Shown here in pieces: positions 28,046 through 37,055 of a DNA stretch of 64,000 nt. The DNA comes from Pirellulaceae bacterium. GTDB taxonomy: Bacteria; Planctomycetota; Planctomycetia; Pirellulales; Pirellulaceae. The notes beneath the pieces are model-generated. The model saw nothing but the letters and a program-made list of their open reading frames with translations, made no database searches and was not told where the DNA came from. The stretch lies in NCBI GenBank assembly GCA_019636385.1, contig JAHBXT010000003.1, positions 434,001 through 498,000 of the forward strand, read 5' to 3'. The translations under genes and the position numbers were made by a program. Numbering within the stretch: position 1 is the stretch's first letter; each line of letters opens with the position of its first letter.

Positions 28046-28663
28046 GTGATTGCTGAAACTACGACGACTGAGCCATGCGATCGCACACCCGGGTCGTTTC
28101 CGAGTAGCCTTAGAACTTGGGCTGAGGGGATGGTCGTGGGTCGCGTGCCAGGCCGAGGAATATCGATTGGTATGATCAGTGGCCATCGCGATGCGTGTGA
28201 CTTACGGGCCGTGTATATGGTTGCGAAGGAACTGTCGCTGGCGATAAATTCGATTCCGGGGAATCAAGGGTTACTGTTGATTCGTTTGAGTATGTATTCG
28301 AAGCTACCCGGCATGAAGTCGGGCGTAGAGGAGTCGGTCGAGCCCCTGGTCCAGAAATCTGCCCTGGGAGCGTGGCATCAAACGGAAATCTCCATTCAAC
28401 TTGGCAGCACCGCCAGCCCTGCACTTCAGCAATTGCCTCGGTGGGTTGTAAACTGGAAACTGGGCTACAGTCTTATTTTGCTAGATTTAGGTCCAATTCA
28501 TCTGGTGCCCAGCCGCATGCTGGGCCGCCTGTGCGATCAGAATTTTCTTCTATTGGGCCCTAATTTTTGCGCTTCCGCTCAGTGGCTGATGCAGTTTATT
28601 GACTATCATGCATACTGCGGGTCGCACATCGCCGGTACACTGGTCAGTTCGCTGGCAGCTTAG
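28046..28663 (+). CDS. CpsD/Wzc-like protein lacking a Walker A motif
   Basis: 205 residues from GTG 28046 (GAGG five bases before). The order of segments matches the cytoplasmic ATPase of Wzc/CpsD tyrosine kinases: ISIGMISGHRDACDLRA where the P-loop strand should be, YMVAKELSLAIN for the following helix, LLLIRLS for the next strand, and KLGYSLILLDLGPIHLVPSR for the Walker A'/B region, ending with CDQNFLLLGP. The GKS/GKT of the P-loop is absent and there is no tyrosine-rich tail, so it is probably catalytically dead. As the last gene of a module with a Wzz-like protein and an ATPase it may be a regulatory partner. Similarity is judged by eye only. Confidence 0.5.
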   Translation: MIAETTTTEPCDRTPGSFPSSLRTWAEGMVVGRVPGRGISIGMISGHRDACDLRAVYMVAKELSLAINSIPGNQGLLLIRLSMYSKLPGMKSGVEESVEPLVQKSALGAWHQTEISIQLGSTASPALQQLPRWVVNWKLGYSLILLDLGPIHLVPSRMLGRLCDQNFLLLGPNFCASAQWLMQFIDYHAYCGSHIAGTLVSSLAA

Positions 28664-28840
28664 TAGCTTTGATCTGCAAGGCGAAGTCGCTTGACCGAGG
28701 GTGGATTGTGCTGGTAACTGCGTCTACCCATGTTCGGACGCGTGGCGGGCCACAATTCTCCGCTTGTCGTGGTATGCTAGTCGCAAACTCTTAGTTGCCA
28801 ATTACCACTCCCTCCACTCTGGCCCATAAGAAGCTTTCCT

Positions 28841-29740
28841 ATGAACTGCTGCCATCTGCTTGTAGCCGCACGAATTGAATTGGTCGCAACCCTGTTCGCG
28901 GCGTGGATCGTGGGTGGTGTGGTGGCCGGCGAACCTATTCAGGTAATGACCTATAACATCCGCTACCAAAATCGCAGTGATGGAGAAGACATCTGGGAGA
29001 ATCGTAGTGACATCGTCATTGAGACCATCGGAAAGTCGGATGTGGTCGGGCTTCAGGAGGTGCTAGCCGGGCAGTTTGACCAGATTCAGCAGCAGTTGCC
29101 AGGATGGCAATGGTACGGTGTTGGTCGTGACGATGGACTGCGGGCCGGCGAAATGGCAGCGGTAGGTTGGAACACCAAGAAGTTGATTGCGCTGGAGCAA
29201 GGCACGTTTTGGTTAAGCGATTCGCCATATCGCGTTGGCAAGGCTGCTTGGGATGCCGCGCTGCCCCGCGTTGCCAGTTGGGTGCGTTTGACGTCTCGAC
29301 GCAAGAGTGCCCAGGGAGAGCCAACTACCGTTTTAGTCGTCAACGCTCATTTTGATCATCGTGGCGTTCAAGCCCGCAAACAATCAGCGGCACTACTACG
29401 CAAGTGGATCAGCCAAAACCGAGGTCCATCTTCGGCGATCTTGATCGGTGACCTGAATGCGACCGTGGGCTCGCCACCGTTAGACGAACTGTTGTTGGCC
29501 GAAGCAGCTCCGTTTCCAGTTTTGGTGGACGCGAAAGCTCATACGGCTAACCCAGCGACTGGCCCCAATAGCACCTGGAATGGTTTCAAACAGATTGCTG
29601 ACGGACAGCGCATTGACCATATACTCTATCAAGGCGAAGGTATCAGAGTAGTCAATTACACCACCCTGGATCCGCGCACACCAGCTGGTCGCTTCGCCAG
29701 TGATCATTTGCCTGTCTTGGCCGAAATAGAATACAACTGA
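28841..29740 (+). CDS. Endonuclease/exonuclease/phosphatase (EEP) family hydrolase, secreted
   Basis: 299 residues with an N-terminal hydrophobic signal (about 8-29). The EEP fold motifs appear in order: VMTYNIRY, VGLQEV (metal-binding Glu), NAHFDHRG, GDLNAT (Asp and Asn) and SDHLPV at the end. This family cleaves phosphodiester or phosphoester bonds in nucleic acids, inositol phosphates or lipids; the substrate cannot be fixed. Because it is exported, sphingomyelinase-like or nuclease scavenging roles are possible. It is alone on the plus strand and converges with the acyltransferase gene. Confidence 0.88.
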   Translation: MNCCHLLVAARIELVATLFAAWIVGGVVAGEPIQVMTYNIRYQNRSDGEDIWENRSDIVIETIGKSDVVGLQEVLAGQFDQIQQQLPGWQWYGVGRDDGLRAGEMAAVGWNTKKLIALEQGTFWLSDSPYRVGKAAWDAALPRVASWVRLTSRRKSAQGEPTTVLVVNAHFDHRGVQARKQSAALLRKWISQNRGPSSAILIGDLNATVGSPPLDELLLAEAAPFPVLVDAKAHTANPATGPNSTWNGFKQIADGQRIDHILYQGEGIRVVNYTTLDPRTPAGRFASDHLPVLAEIEYN

Positions 29741-29753
29741 TAGACTCCTCCAG

Positions 29754-30968
29754 TCAGACGCAGCTTGGACTTGATTCGGGCACGGAGATTGGCGCATGCG
29801 GAAGTAACTCAGAACTCCGTGTGCTGTTCCAGATATCGTCAGCCCAGGTGTTTGGCAGCGTTAGCTCTGGAGTGACGCTGTGCAAAGCTGCCTTGGCTCT
29901 TAAGAGGGTGACCGTCGATCGACCCGTGGCATTGGTGAACCAATTGCCGGGTGCCAGGACAAGCCGACCACAACGATAACTGCCGTTACTCCACCGGCGA
30001 TTGGCATCGTTCATGGGGCCTACCGTATCGACGATCTGGGCATGGCCCGACTCGATGAAGTGCCGAAAGACCAATTGATTCAGCACATGCCCGGGCGACA
30101 GTTCTGCATATTCTTTTGCGTAGGACACCTTCTTAGCTCGATAGACTCCTCCGCCGACGATTCCAAGGTCAAATGCCACTGGGCGTCCGTCCAGCGTTAA
30201 TAGAAACAGCCTAAGTGCACCTATAGCATCCAGTGTGGCCACGGATTCGCAATAGAAGCCTCTGGCTGCCGGCCTACAGCCTATCGTAGTGCCGGCGGTG
30301 CCTTTCCAGCTGCGGGCTTCAATTTCTAGGACGGTATTCATGGCTTGTGCAAGCCGGACGCGATCGACGCCTGCGAACACCTGCAGTTGCATCTGCCCCG
30401 CTTCCGAAAACTTCTTCCATTCGGACCGGACACGCTTGCGACTATTTTTCGATAGTTCGCTTTCAAATTCGGACCAGGTCGTTGGAAGCCTGGTGGTTCC
30501 CACTTCGAACTTGGTTCTGGCCTGTACCCCCCAGCCCATTCCTCGAACCTGTTCAATAAGCGCTCGCCAATCCGGTCGGTCAATCGGAATCCAATCAAGC
30601 CAGATGCTGCAGGCGCCAAGCTGGGCCAGACCTTCGACCAAGCCTGCGATGGCAGTGGCCAGTTGCACCTCTTGGTGAACGAGCAAATGCCCTGTCGGAT
30701 ACCACTCGTTATTGACACCTTGGTATTTGAGAATTCTGGGTGAGGTGCCATCGGCCAGCATGGGCAGGCCGGCTATCAAACGGTTGCTTTGGTCACGGAC
30801 GGTCAACAAATGCAAACGTTGTCCCGGGGCAAAATGGGCTTGGAAGCAGCGCAACATTTCGGACCTGCTGCTAGGATGTCCATACCGACTGGCAGCGCAC
30901 AATTGATTCCATTGCCCCGTCAGCCAATCTGCCCACTCTGAAGCCGCTACTAACTCGGTTTTGAACAT
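29754..30968 (-). CDS. CelD/BcsL-type GNAT acyltransferase
   Basis: 404 residues, ATG 30968. The core resembles Acetyltransf_6: an N-terminal segment with WNQLCAASRYGHPSSR, then SKNSRKRVRSEWKKFS, and the C-terminal half with RPVAFDLGI, YAKEYAELSPGHVLNQLVF and IVDTVGPMNDANRRWSNG. Proteins like this add acyl groups to surface polysaccharides or form part of cellulose and exosortase-linked loci. No signal or membrane segment is seen. The neighbours (an exported hydrolase, and a polysaccharide-like module 2 kb away) fit a surface role, but the substrate is unknown. Confidence 0.8.
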   Translation of the reverse strand: MFKTELVAASEWADWLTGQWNQLCAASRYGHPSSRSEMLRCFQAHFAPGQRLHLLTVRDQSNRLIAGLPMLADGTSPRILKYQGVNNEWYPTGHLLVHQEVQLATAIAGLVEGLAQLGACSIWLDWIPIDRPDWRALIEQVRGMGWGVQARTKFEVGTTRLPTTWSEFESELSKNSRKRVRSEWKKFSEAGQMQLQVFAGVDRVRLAQAMNTVLEIEARSWKGTAGTTIGCRPAARGFYCESVATLDAIGALRLFLLTLDGRPVAFDLGIVGGGVYRAKKVSYAKEYAELSPGHVLNQLVFRHFIESGHAQIVDTVGPMNDANRRWSNGSYRCGRLVLAPGNWFTNATGRSTVTLLRAKAALHSVTPELTLPNTWADDIWNSTRSSELLPHAPISVPESSPSCV

Positions 30969-31219
30969 TTCTGGGTCTCGCCATTGGATATGACATCATG
31001 CGGCGCTGTGGTGGCTGGCGATCGATTGAGCCTGATCGAACAAGCTCTCGCCACCTAGAATCTAGGATTTTGAAGTGCACTTGCGTCGTCGGTTCTCAGG
31101 AATTCCAGCCGGGTCCGTCGCCGATCTTCCGGAAAAGAGGTCATAACTGCTACATTGCTCACAAGTTGGTGAATGTGGCAGGCTGGCGGTCGCAACGCGA
31201 GAAGAGTTCTAAGTCCAGT

Positions 31220-31693
31220 TTATGGTGCTTGGAGGGCTCTGAGCAACTCCGCCGAACGCTTGCCATGTGACAGTAGTTCGATACGTCGCGTGTCATTGGG
31301 CAAAAGCGAAAAGCGGAGTTCTAGGCGATCACCAGGCAGAGTTTGCGGAAACTTATCGGCCCATTCAACTAATATCAGCACGGCTTGCTCCTGCAGTTCA
31401 TCCAATCCCAAATCCCAGACCTGGGCTTCGTAATCCAGTCGATAGAAGTCCAGATGGTAGATGGAGCAGTCGCGGCCCATGTAGCGTTGCAGCAGAACAT
31501 AGGTGGGGCTGGAAACGCACTGTTCAGAAACTCCACAGGCAGCGGCAAAATAGCGAACCCATTGCGTTTTGCCAGCTCCCAACGTGCCAACCAGGGCGAT
31601 GGTCAGGGGAGGCTGGCTCAGAGCAGCGATCTGCTCCGCTATACGTTTAGTAGCAGACAAGTCCGGCAGATTGATAGTCAATGAGCCGTCCAT
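31220..31693 (-). CDS. tsaE: tRNA threonylcarbamoyladenosine biosynthesis ATPase TsaE
   Basis: 157 residues from the ATG at 31693, which overlaps the upstream stop in TAATG; a longer reading to 31810 would cut deep into the neighbour. Walker A GTLGAGKT is at 36-43, followed by SSPTYVLLQRY, HLDFYRL and LVEWADKFP, all signatures of TsaE. It works with TsaB and TsaD to make t6A37 on ANN-decoding tRNAs. tsaB and tsaD are not here. Placement at the end of a PSD1/DUF1501 operon is odd for an essential gene. Confidence 0.95.
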   Translation of the reverse strand: MDGSLTINLPDLSATKRIAEQIAALSQPPLTIALVGTLGAGKTQWVRYFAAACGVSEQCVSSPTYVLLQRYMGRDCSIYHLDFYRLDYEAQVWDLGLDELQEQAVLILVEWADKFPQTLPGDRLELRFSLLPNDTRRIELLSHGKRSAELLRALQAP

Positions 31694-33045
31694 TAACGTA
31701 TTGCTAGGCTCGAGGATTGAGTTTGCGAAGATGGCATCCAGACCTGACGCGGCTGACTGTTGAGCCAGAAGTTTCGGCTGGCAGCGTGCAGTTGATCGTC
31801 CAAGAGCCAACGGGTCTTGTCACGCTGACCATTCAAACGGTTCGCTGCCGAGCACACCTGGGCACTGATGGCAAACTTGGCGTCGACAGTATCGCTCAAA
31901 GCGCGCGCTACGCCAAGTTGGAATCTAGCTTGCGGATACACTGGAACTCCCAGAGTGCGCACCGACCACTCGGCTAACGGTACAGTATATCCACCGACAG
32001 TGGTTGGATGGTGTTGCTGGATGAGCGATTGCAGCTCGCGTGGTAAGCGGTCGATTGCCCAAGGCGCGACCACTATATATAGCCGGCTGTTGTGAGACGA
32101 GTACAACGCCCAGCTTGGCCAGTGATCCCACCAGCCCAATCGCTCGCTCAATGGAAGTACCAGCGAAGCTGCCAATAGTGTCTGAATCGCGTACTCGCGC
32201 AATACAATACCAGGTCTGTGCATTGAAGGCTTGGGTGAATTAGAGTTCTCGCCGGCAATGCTCGGTAGTGCAAACAGCGCCAGCGATTGCGCCGCAAATT
32301 GCAGGTTCCACAAACACACACCTAAGGACTGGTGGAGCTGAAATCCTAACAGCCAGACCATAAACAAATGACAACCGACGGCCAAGAAGCCGCAAAACTT
32401 CCGCGTGGGCCGCCATAGCAGGCCAGCCGCCATGGCAAGCTCGGACAGGGGAGCTAACGCGGTGACAGCCAAGCGTCGACTCTGTGGCCAATCCTCAATG
32501 TCCAGGCCCAACGGCGCTACAGTGGCTCGCAGAAAATCCTGACCTGTTGTATGCAAGAATTCGTAATCCAACTTACCGCATGCTGAATATGCGTACAGGC
32601 TAACGACCAACCACTGAAGCCAACGCAGGCGACGCTTTTCGTCCGACAGCAGGAAAACAAAGGAAAAGAGCAACAACTGAAAGAACCAAGCCTGAAGTCG
32701 GTGTTGGTTCAGCACAACCAACAGGCTGGCCGAGCACACGATTGCCCAGAGCAGTAGCCGATGCACTGGTGCCCCAATCGAGCGTGACGACCAATGGCCA
32801 GTATCCGACTGAATCGACAATTGATCACTAAACACTGCGGATGCCAGTAAACAACTGACAAGCACGATCAGCCCAACCCAATCCCAAATTGGCCCGGCGG
32901 ACACCGCCCAGCCGAGCAAGGGAACTTGCGGAAAGGACGACTGGCACCCAGGCACCCACAAGCGGAAGGTGGCGGCCAACAGAACCAGTCCGCTGACCAT
33001 TGAAATCCTTTGGACAACCACCGACCATCGCGTTTCAAGGTTCAA
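31693..33045 (-). CDS. Multi-spanning membrane protein, DoxX/HTTM-like
   Basis: 450 residues from TTG 33045, overlapping the DUF1501 stop in TTGA. At least seven hydrophobic segments lie in residues 10-310 (for example GLVLLAATFRLW, IVLVSCLLASAVF, LLLWAIVCSASLLVVL, FFQLLLFSFVFLLS and LWNLQFAAQSLALFALP). A loop in the middle has SACGKLDYEFLHTTGQDF, a pattern of vitamin-K-dependent-carboxylase-like (HTTM) or MauE/DoxX proteins. The C-terminal ~110 residues are soluble. I cannot name a function. It is coupled both to DUF1501 upstream and to tsaE downstream. Confidence 0.75.
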   Translation of the reverse strand: MNLETRWSVVVQRISMVSGLVLLAATFRLWVPGCQSSFPQVPLLGWAVSAGPIWDWVGLIVLVSCLLASAVFSDQLSIQSDTGHWSSRSIGAPVHRLLLWAIVCSASLLVVLNQHRLQAWFFQLLLFSFVFLLSDEKRRLRWLQWLVVSLYAYSACGKLDYEFLHTTGQDFLRATVAPLGLDIEDWPQSRRLAVTALAPLSELAMAAGLLWRPTRKFCGFLAVGCHLFMVWLLGFQLHQSLGVCLWNLQFAAQSLALFALPSIAGENSNSPKPSMHRPGIVLREYAIQTLLAASLVLPLSERLGWWDHWPSWALYSSHNSRLYIVVAPWAIDRLPRELQSLIQQHHPTTVGGYTVPLAEWSVRTLGVPVYPQARFQLGVARALSDTVDAKFAISAQVCSAANRLNGQRDKTRWLLDDQLHAASRNFWLNSQPRQVWMPSSQTQSSSLAIR

Positions 33046-34508
33046 GCCATGATCTCGCGAACGGGTTCAATGTGTTCCACACCGACAAGCTTTTGGTCCA
33101 ATCCATTGTAGAAGTAGCTTAGACGATTGGGATCGATCCCCAGTTGATGAAGAATGGTGGCGTGCAAATGTTTCACATGTAGCGGATGTTCTACTGCGGC
33201 GGCCCCTAGTTCATCGGTGGTGCCAAAACTCATGCCTCCACGGATACCTCCACCGGCCAGCCACATGGTGAACCCGTAGCTGTTGTGATCTCGGCCTGAG
33301 CCTTTGGCGTATTCGGCCGTGGGCTGCCGGCCGAATTCACCGCCCCAAACCACCAGGGTAGATTCCAGCAGTCCGGTGCGCTTCAGGTCTTTCAACAACG
33401 CAGCAATGGGTTGATCGGTCGCTCCAGCATGTTTGTTGTGGTTTTCTTCCAAATCGCCGTGTGCATCCCAATTGTCATCGTTGTGTGCACCGCCACTATA
33501 GAGCTGAATAAAACGCACGCCGCGCTGGACCAGACGGCGAGCGATCAAGCAGCGGCGTCCGAAGTCATCCGTCTTCTTGTGTCCGACACCATACATTTCC
33601 AATGTTGCGGCATCTTCTGAAGACAGGTCTACTGCCTCTGGGGCATGTTCTTGCATGCGAAACGCCAGCTCATAGTTGGCGATTCGAGCGCTCAATTCAT
33701 CATGCCCGGAGCGATCGGCTAAATGCCGCCGATTGATTTCAGCTAGTGAATCCAGCATGGCGCGCTGAGCTTCCCGACTGCTGCCGTCGGCGGGTTTAAG
33801 ATCTACAATCGGGCTGCCATTGCTGCGCAGTACCGTGCCCTGAAACGTGGCTGGCATGTAACCACACGACCAGTTTTTGGCACCGCTGATTGGGCCGCCG
33901 GTTGGATCCAGCATGACGACAAAGCCGGGTAAGTTCTCGTTAATCGATCCCAAGCCATAGTTAACCCAGGAACCGAGAGCCGGCGAACCGCTGAGGATCT
34001 TGCCTGAATTCATCATCAGCATGGCCGAGCCGTGAATGGGTGAGTCGGCTGTCAAGCTGTGAAGAAAGGCAATATCGTCAACGCACTGGCCGAGATTTGG
34101 AAATAAATCGCTGACCCACTTGCCGCATTGGCCATATTGTTGAAACTTCCAACGCGGCTCTACAATTCTGCCTTCATTGCGATGGCCGCCGCGACCGAAT
34201 GTCTTCACTCCGATGGTCTTGCCGTCCATGCCAACCATTGTCGGCTTGTAATCGAAGGTGTCGATGTGGCTGGGACCGCCATACATAAACAGAAAGATGA
34301 CGCTCTTGACGCGCGGCGCAAAATGCGTGGCCCTGGTGGTTGGCTGATCCGTTGGCTCAGAGGATGGCGCAGCCGATGCTGCGTGATCAAAAAAACTTGG
34401 CTCCAGCATGGCAGATAATGCCACGGCCCCCATGCCCGCTCCGGCTTGCCACAGGAATTCTCGCCGCATTCGACGACAAAAACGCCTGTGCTTCGACTTG
34501 TGGCTCAT
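33042..34508 (-). CDS. DUF1501 family protein (Tat-exported)
   Basis: 488 residues. The N-terminus MRREFLWQAGAGMGAVALSA has the twin-arginine signal shape. The family landmarks are VIFLFMYGGPSHIDTFDYKP, the GGEFGRQP block, GRDHNSYGFTMWLAGGG near the end and NPNRLSYFYNGLDQ. DUF1501 proteins are in the alkaline-phosphatase/sulfatase-like superfamily and are nearly always paired with PSD1 cytochrome proteins in planctomycetes. The pair probably performs a periplasmic oxidation or hydrolysis, but no reaction is established. The start is an ATG at 34508 with AGGAAT before it, 9 bp after the PSD1 stop. Confidence 0.93.
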   Translation of the reverse strand: MSHKSKHRRFCRRMRREFLWQAGAGMGAVALSAMLEPSFFDHAASAAPSSEPTDQPTTRATHFAPRVKSVIFLFMYGGPSHIDTFDYKPTMVGMDGKTIGVKTFGRGGHRNEGRIVEPRWKFQQYGQCGKWVSDLFPNLGQCVDDIAFLHSLTADSPIHGSAMLMMNSGKILSGSPALGSWVNYGLGSINENLPGFVVMLDPTGGPISGAKNWSCGYMPATFQGTVLRSNGSPIVDLKPADGSSREAQRAMLDSLAEINRRHLADRSGHDELSARIANYELAFRMQEHAPEAVDLSSEDAATLEMYGVGHKKTDDFGRRCLIARRLVQRGVRFIQLYSGGAHNDDNWDAHGDLEENHNKHAGATDQPIAALLKDLKRTGLLESTLVVWGGEFGRQPTAEYAKGSGRDHNSYGFTMWLAGGGIRGGMSFGTTDELGAAAVEHPLHVKHLHATILHQLGIDPNRLSYFYNGLDQKLVGVEHIEPVREIMA

Positions 34509-34517
34509 GGTGGATTC

Positions 34518-36917
34518 CTATTCAAGATACAAAAAAGAGTTCAGATTGAGAGCTACTAAGCACATGCGCCGCCGTGCTTCGGTGTCGTCTAGGTGCAGTT
34601 GATGTTGCAGATGATCCACCAGTCGGAGCAGGCTACCTACATCTTCTGGCGTGCCGGGGACACCTTGAACCAATTCCAAGCATCGTTCGGCCTGGCGCTG
34701 CAAGTCCTGTCCAACCTCGCGTTCCAGGCGGCCCAGAAGCGCCAACGATTGCTGTTGCATCCAGTGGCTGTTGAGCAATGAGAGCGCCTGACCGGGCTGA
34801 ACGGTTAAAAATCGAGCCTCGCAAGCAACGTCCGTTTCTGGAAAGTCAAATACGCTCAGCAACGGCACTGGTAGCGAGCGTTTTACGTGGATGTAGACGC
34901 TGCGTCGCGCTTGCTCACTGGCCGAAGATCTTTCCCAATTCCGGCCAGGCTGCGACTGACTGGCCAACACTTCCGCCGACAACTCGGGATACATTGGTGG
35001 TCCAGCCTGGGCTAGGTTGAGTTGACCGGTCGTCGTCAAGATCGCATCACGCAACTGTTCCGCACTCAGGCGACGCAGGTTTTGACGCCAGAATAGATTA
35101 TTCTCTGGATCAGCAGCCACAGCAGCATCCAAGTTCTGTGTGCTCCGGCGATAGGTAGCCGAAAGCAGGATTTGGCGATGCACATGCTTGAGGCTCCAGT
35201 CATTGCGGATCAGCTCGGTGGCTAGAAAATCCACGAGTTCGGGGTGTGTTGGCGGATGGCCCATCAATCCAAAGTTGTTTGGGCTACGCACAATGCCACG
35301 GCCAAAATAATGCTGCCAAATTCGGTTGACGATGACGCGGGCTGTTAACCAGTTGTCTTCGGCTGCCAGCCATTCCGCCAAGACGCGTCGCCGTCCTGCA
35401 GAACGCGCGTCCTCGCCTGCTGGTGATATCTCGGGGTTGCCTCCGCCCAGCAGCTCAGGGAAGGCTGGCGAAACTTCAGCCCCATGACTGTGGGGACTGC
35501 CGCGGTGCAGCACGAAAGTCGCAGGCGGACGGGACTCCAATCGCGCGAGCCCCAGTGTGGTAATGCGCGGAGGTAAGGCATTCAGCTCATGTTGTGCTGC
35601 AACGAGTTCTTGTTTCTGTTGACTGTACGCCTGCCAGGTATCGCCATCCATGAAGTCCTTAAGCTTGGCGTTGAGCACCGCCTCGCGCTCTGGGCCCTCA
35701 GTGGCGCGTTGATCGGGCGCGGGCATCTTCTCAATGGCGGCTTGCTCCATTTTTTCCAGGCGTCGCTTGAGGCGATTGACCTTCGATTGCGCCCGTTTGT
35801 GTTCTTCCACGATGTCGGGTCGCAGGTCGAGTTGATTGTTCGATTCCTGGTCAGATCGCGTGCCGTATGAGGTGACATCGCGCATGAAAGCCACCATCGA
35901 ATAATAGTCCCGCTGGGTCAACGGATCGATTTTGTGATCGTGGCAGCGTGCACATCCCATCGTCAGTCCCAGGAAGGCTTGGCTGGTGGTGCTGACTAAG
36001 TCATCGTACTCGTCAAATTGCGCTTGCAGTGGATCGGCTGGCTCGTCGTCCCAGATTCCTAGCCGATAGTATCCGGTAGCAGTCAATGTCTCCAAATTGA
36101 CTTCGTCTAGTTCATCACCGGCAATCTGTTCGCGGACAAAGCGGTCGTAGGGCTTATCGCTGTTGAAGGACCGGATCACCCAGTCGCGATACTTCCAGGC
36201 ATTGGGCTTGGGGTTGTCACGCTCAAAACTATTTGATTCGGCATATCGCACGACATCCAACCACATACGCGCCCAGCGCTCACCCATCGCCGGGCTGGCC
36301 AGCAGGTCTTCCACCAATTGTTGGTAGGTCTCGTCGCTCCAGGCCCCTGTCCACCTGGCGACCACTTCCGGCGAAGGAGGCAGCCCCACCACATCCATGA
36401 AGGCTCGACGTACCAGCACCGCCGGCTCAGCCGGATCGCTCCAGCCAATACCAGCCTTTTCGAGGCGGCTCTGCACAAATAGGTCGATGGGTATAGATAT
36501 TGATTCCAAACGCTGGACAATTGGCGGAATCGGCTGCGTAATTGGTTGAAATGCCCAGTGCCGCTCGTAAGGCGCACCCTGAGCAATCCAATTGCGCAAC
36601 AGCGCAACTTCAGTGTCGGTGAGCGCATTGCCCTCGGGAGGCATGCGATTGGACAGGTCATCACTTGTGATGCGGAGGATCAGCGAACTGCCATCGGGGT
36701 TTCCTGGGTCAACGACCGTGTCGCCACTATCTGGGGTTGCTAACAGCGATTCGCGTTGGTCGAATCGCAAGCCCGATTGCTGCTGCTCTGGACCATGGCA
36801 CGCGTAGCAGCGCCGCGCCAGTAGGGGCTGAATTTGGCTAGCAAAATTCACATCTTCGGCGCAGGTCCAACCCGGTCCCCATGCGAAAGCGAGCAGCAGC
36901 AAACAGCGGCGTGTCAT
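34518..36917 (-). CDS. PSD1 and planctomycete cytochrome c domain protein (DUF1549/DUF1553)
   Basis: 799 residues. The signal peptide is about 1-20. The planctomycete cytochrome c domain follows, with one haem site CYACH (C37, C40, H41) and MPPEGNALTD near residue 93. The DUF1549 domain (about 140-350) contains RWARMWLDVVRYAESNSFERD and GCARCHDHKIDPLTQRDYY, which offers a second CxxCH. After a charged coiled-coil-like linker, DUF1553 (about 510-780) has RVIVNRIWQHYFGRGIV and RRLSAEQLRDAIL. It is a periplasmic haem protein of unknown substrate, typical of planctomycetes and Verrucomicrobia. It is first in the operon with DUF1501, the membrane protein and tsaE. Confidence 0.95.
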   Translation of the reverse strand: MTRRCLLLLAFAWGPGWTCAEDVNFASQIQPLLARRCYACHGPEQQQSGLRFDQRESLLATPDSGDTVVDPGNPDGSSLILRITSDDLSNRMPPEGNALTDTEVALLRNWIAQGAPYERHWAFQPITQPIPPIVQRLESISIPIDLFVQSRLEKAGIGWSDPAEPAVLVRRAFMDVVGLPPSPEVVARWTGAWSDETYQQLVEDLLASPAMGERWARMWLDVVRYAESNSFERDNPKPNAWKYRDWVIRSFNSDKPYDRFVREQIAGDELDEVNLETLTATGYYRLGIWDDEPADPLQAQFDEYDDLVSTTSQAFLGLTMGCARCHDHKIDPLTQRDYYSMVAFMRDVTSYGTRSDQESNNQLDLRPDIVEEHKRAQSKVNRLKRRLEKMEQAAIEKMPAPDQRATEGPEREAVLNAKLKDFMDGDTWQAYSQQKQELVAAQHELNALPPRITTLGLARLESRPPATFVLHRGSPHSHGAEVSPAFPELLGGGNPEISPAGEDARSAGRRRVLAEWLAAEDNWLTARVIVNRIWQHYFGRGIVRSPNNFGLMGHPPTHPELVDFLATELIRNDWSLKHVHRQILLSATYRRSTQNLDAAVAADPENNLFWRQNLRRLSAEQLRDAILTTTGQLNLAQAGPPMYPELSAEVLASQSQPGRNWERSSASEQARRSVYIHVKRSLPVPLLSVFDFPETDVACEARFLTVQPGQALSLLNSHWMQQQSLALLGRLEREVGQDLQRQAERCLELVQGVPGTPEDVGSLLRLVDHLQHQLHLDDTEARRRMCLVALNLNSFLYLE

Positions 36918-37055
36918 TGGAAAGGTCTAATTCTGTTCAACGAGTCGGTCAGCGAATGCCGGATTGACGCCCCGTGCGCCGGACAGCGTCATTATAATCG
37001 TGACCCTGGCGACTGTAGTAGTCGACAATCTGGATCACCAAGGATAACAAGTGGC

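Noticed and set aside
30998..31270. 90-codon plus-strand frame between the acyltransferase and tsaE
   Set aside because: No ribosome-binding site, no recognisable pattern, and it runs into the tsaE gene on the other strand.
36834..37055. Longer N-terminus for aroK
   Set aside because: The extra 74 codons overlap the start of the PSD1 gene and do not resemble shikimate kinase; the ATG at 37056 gives the normal start.
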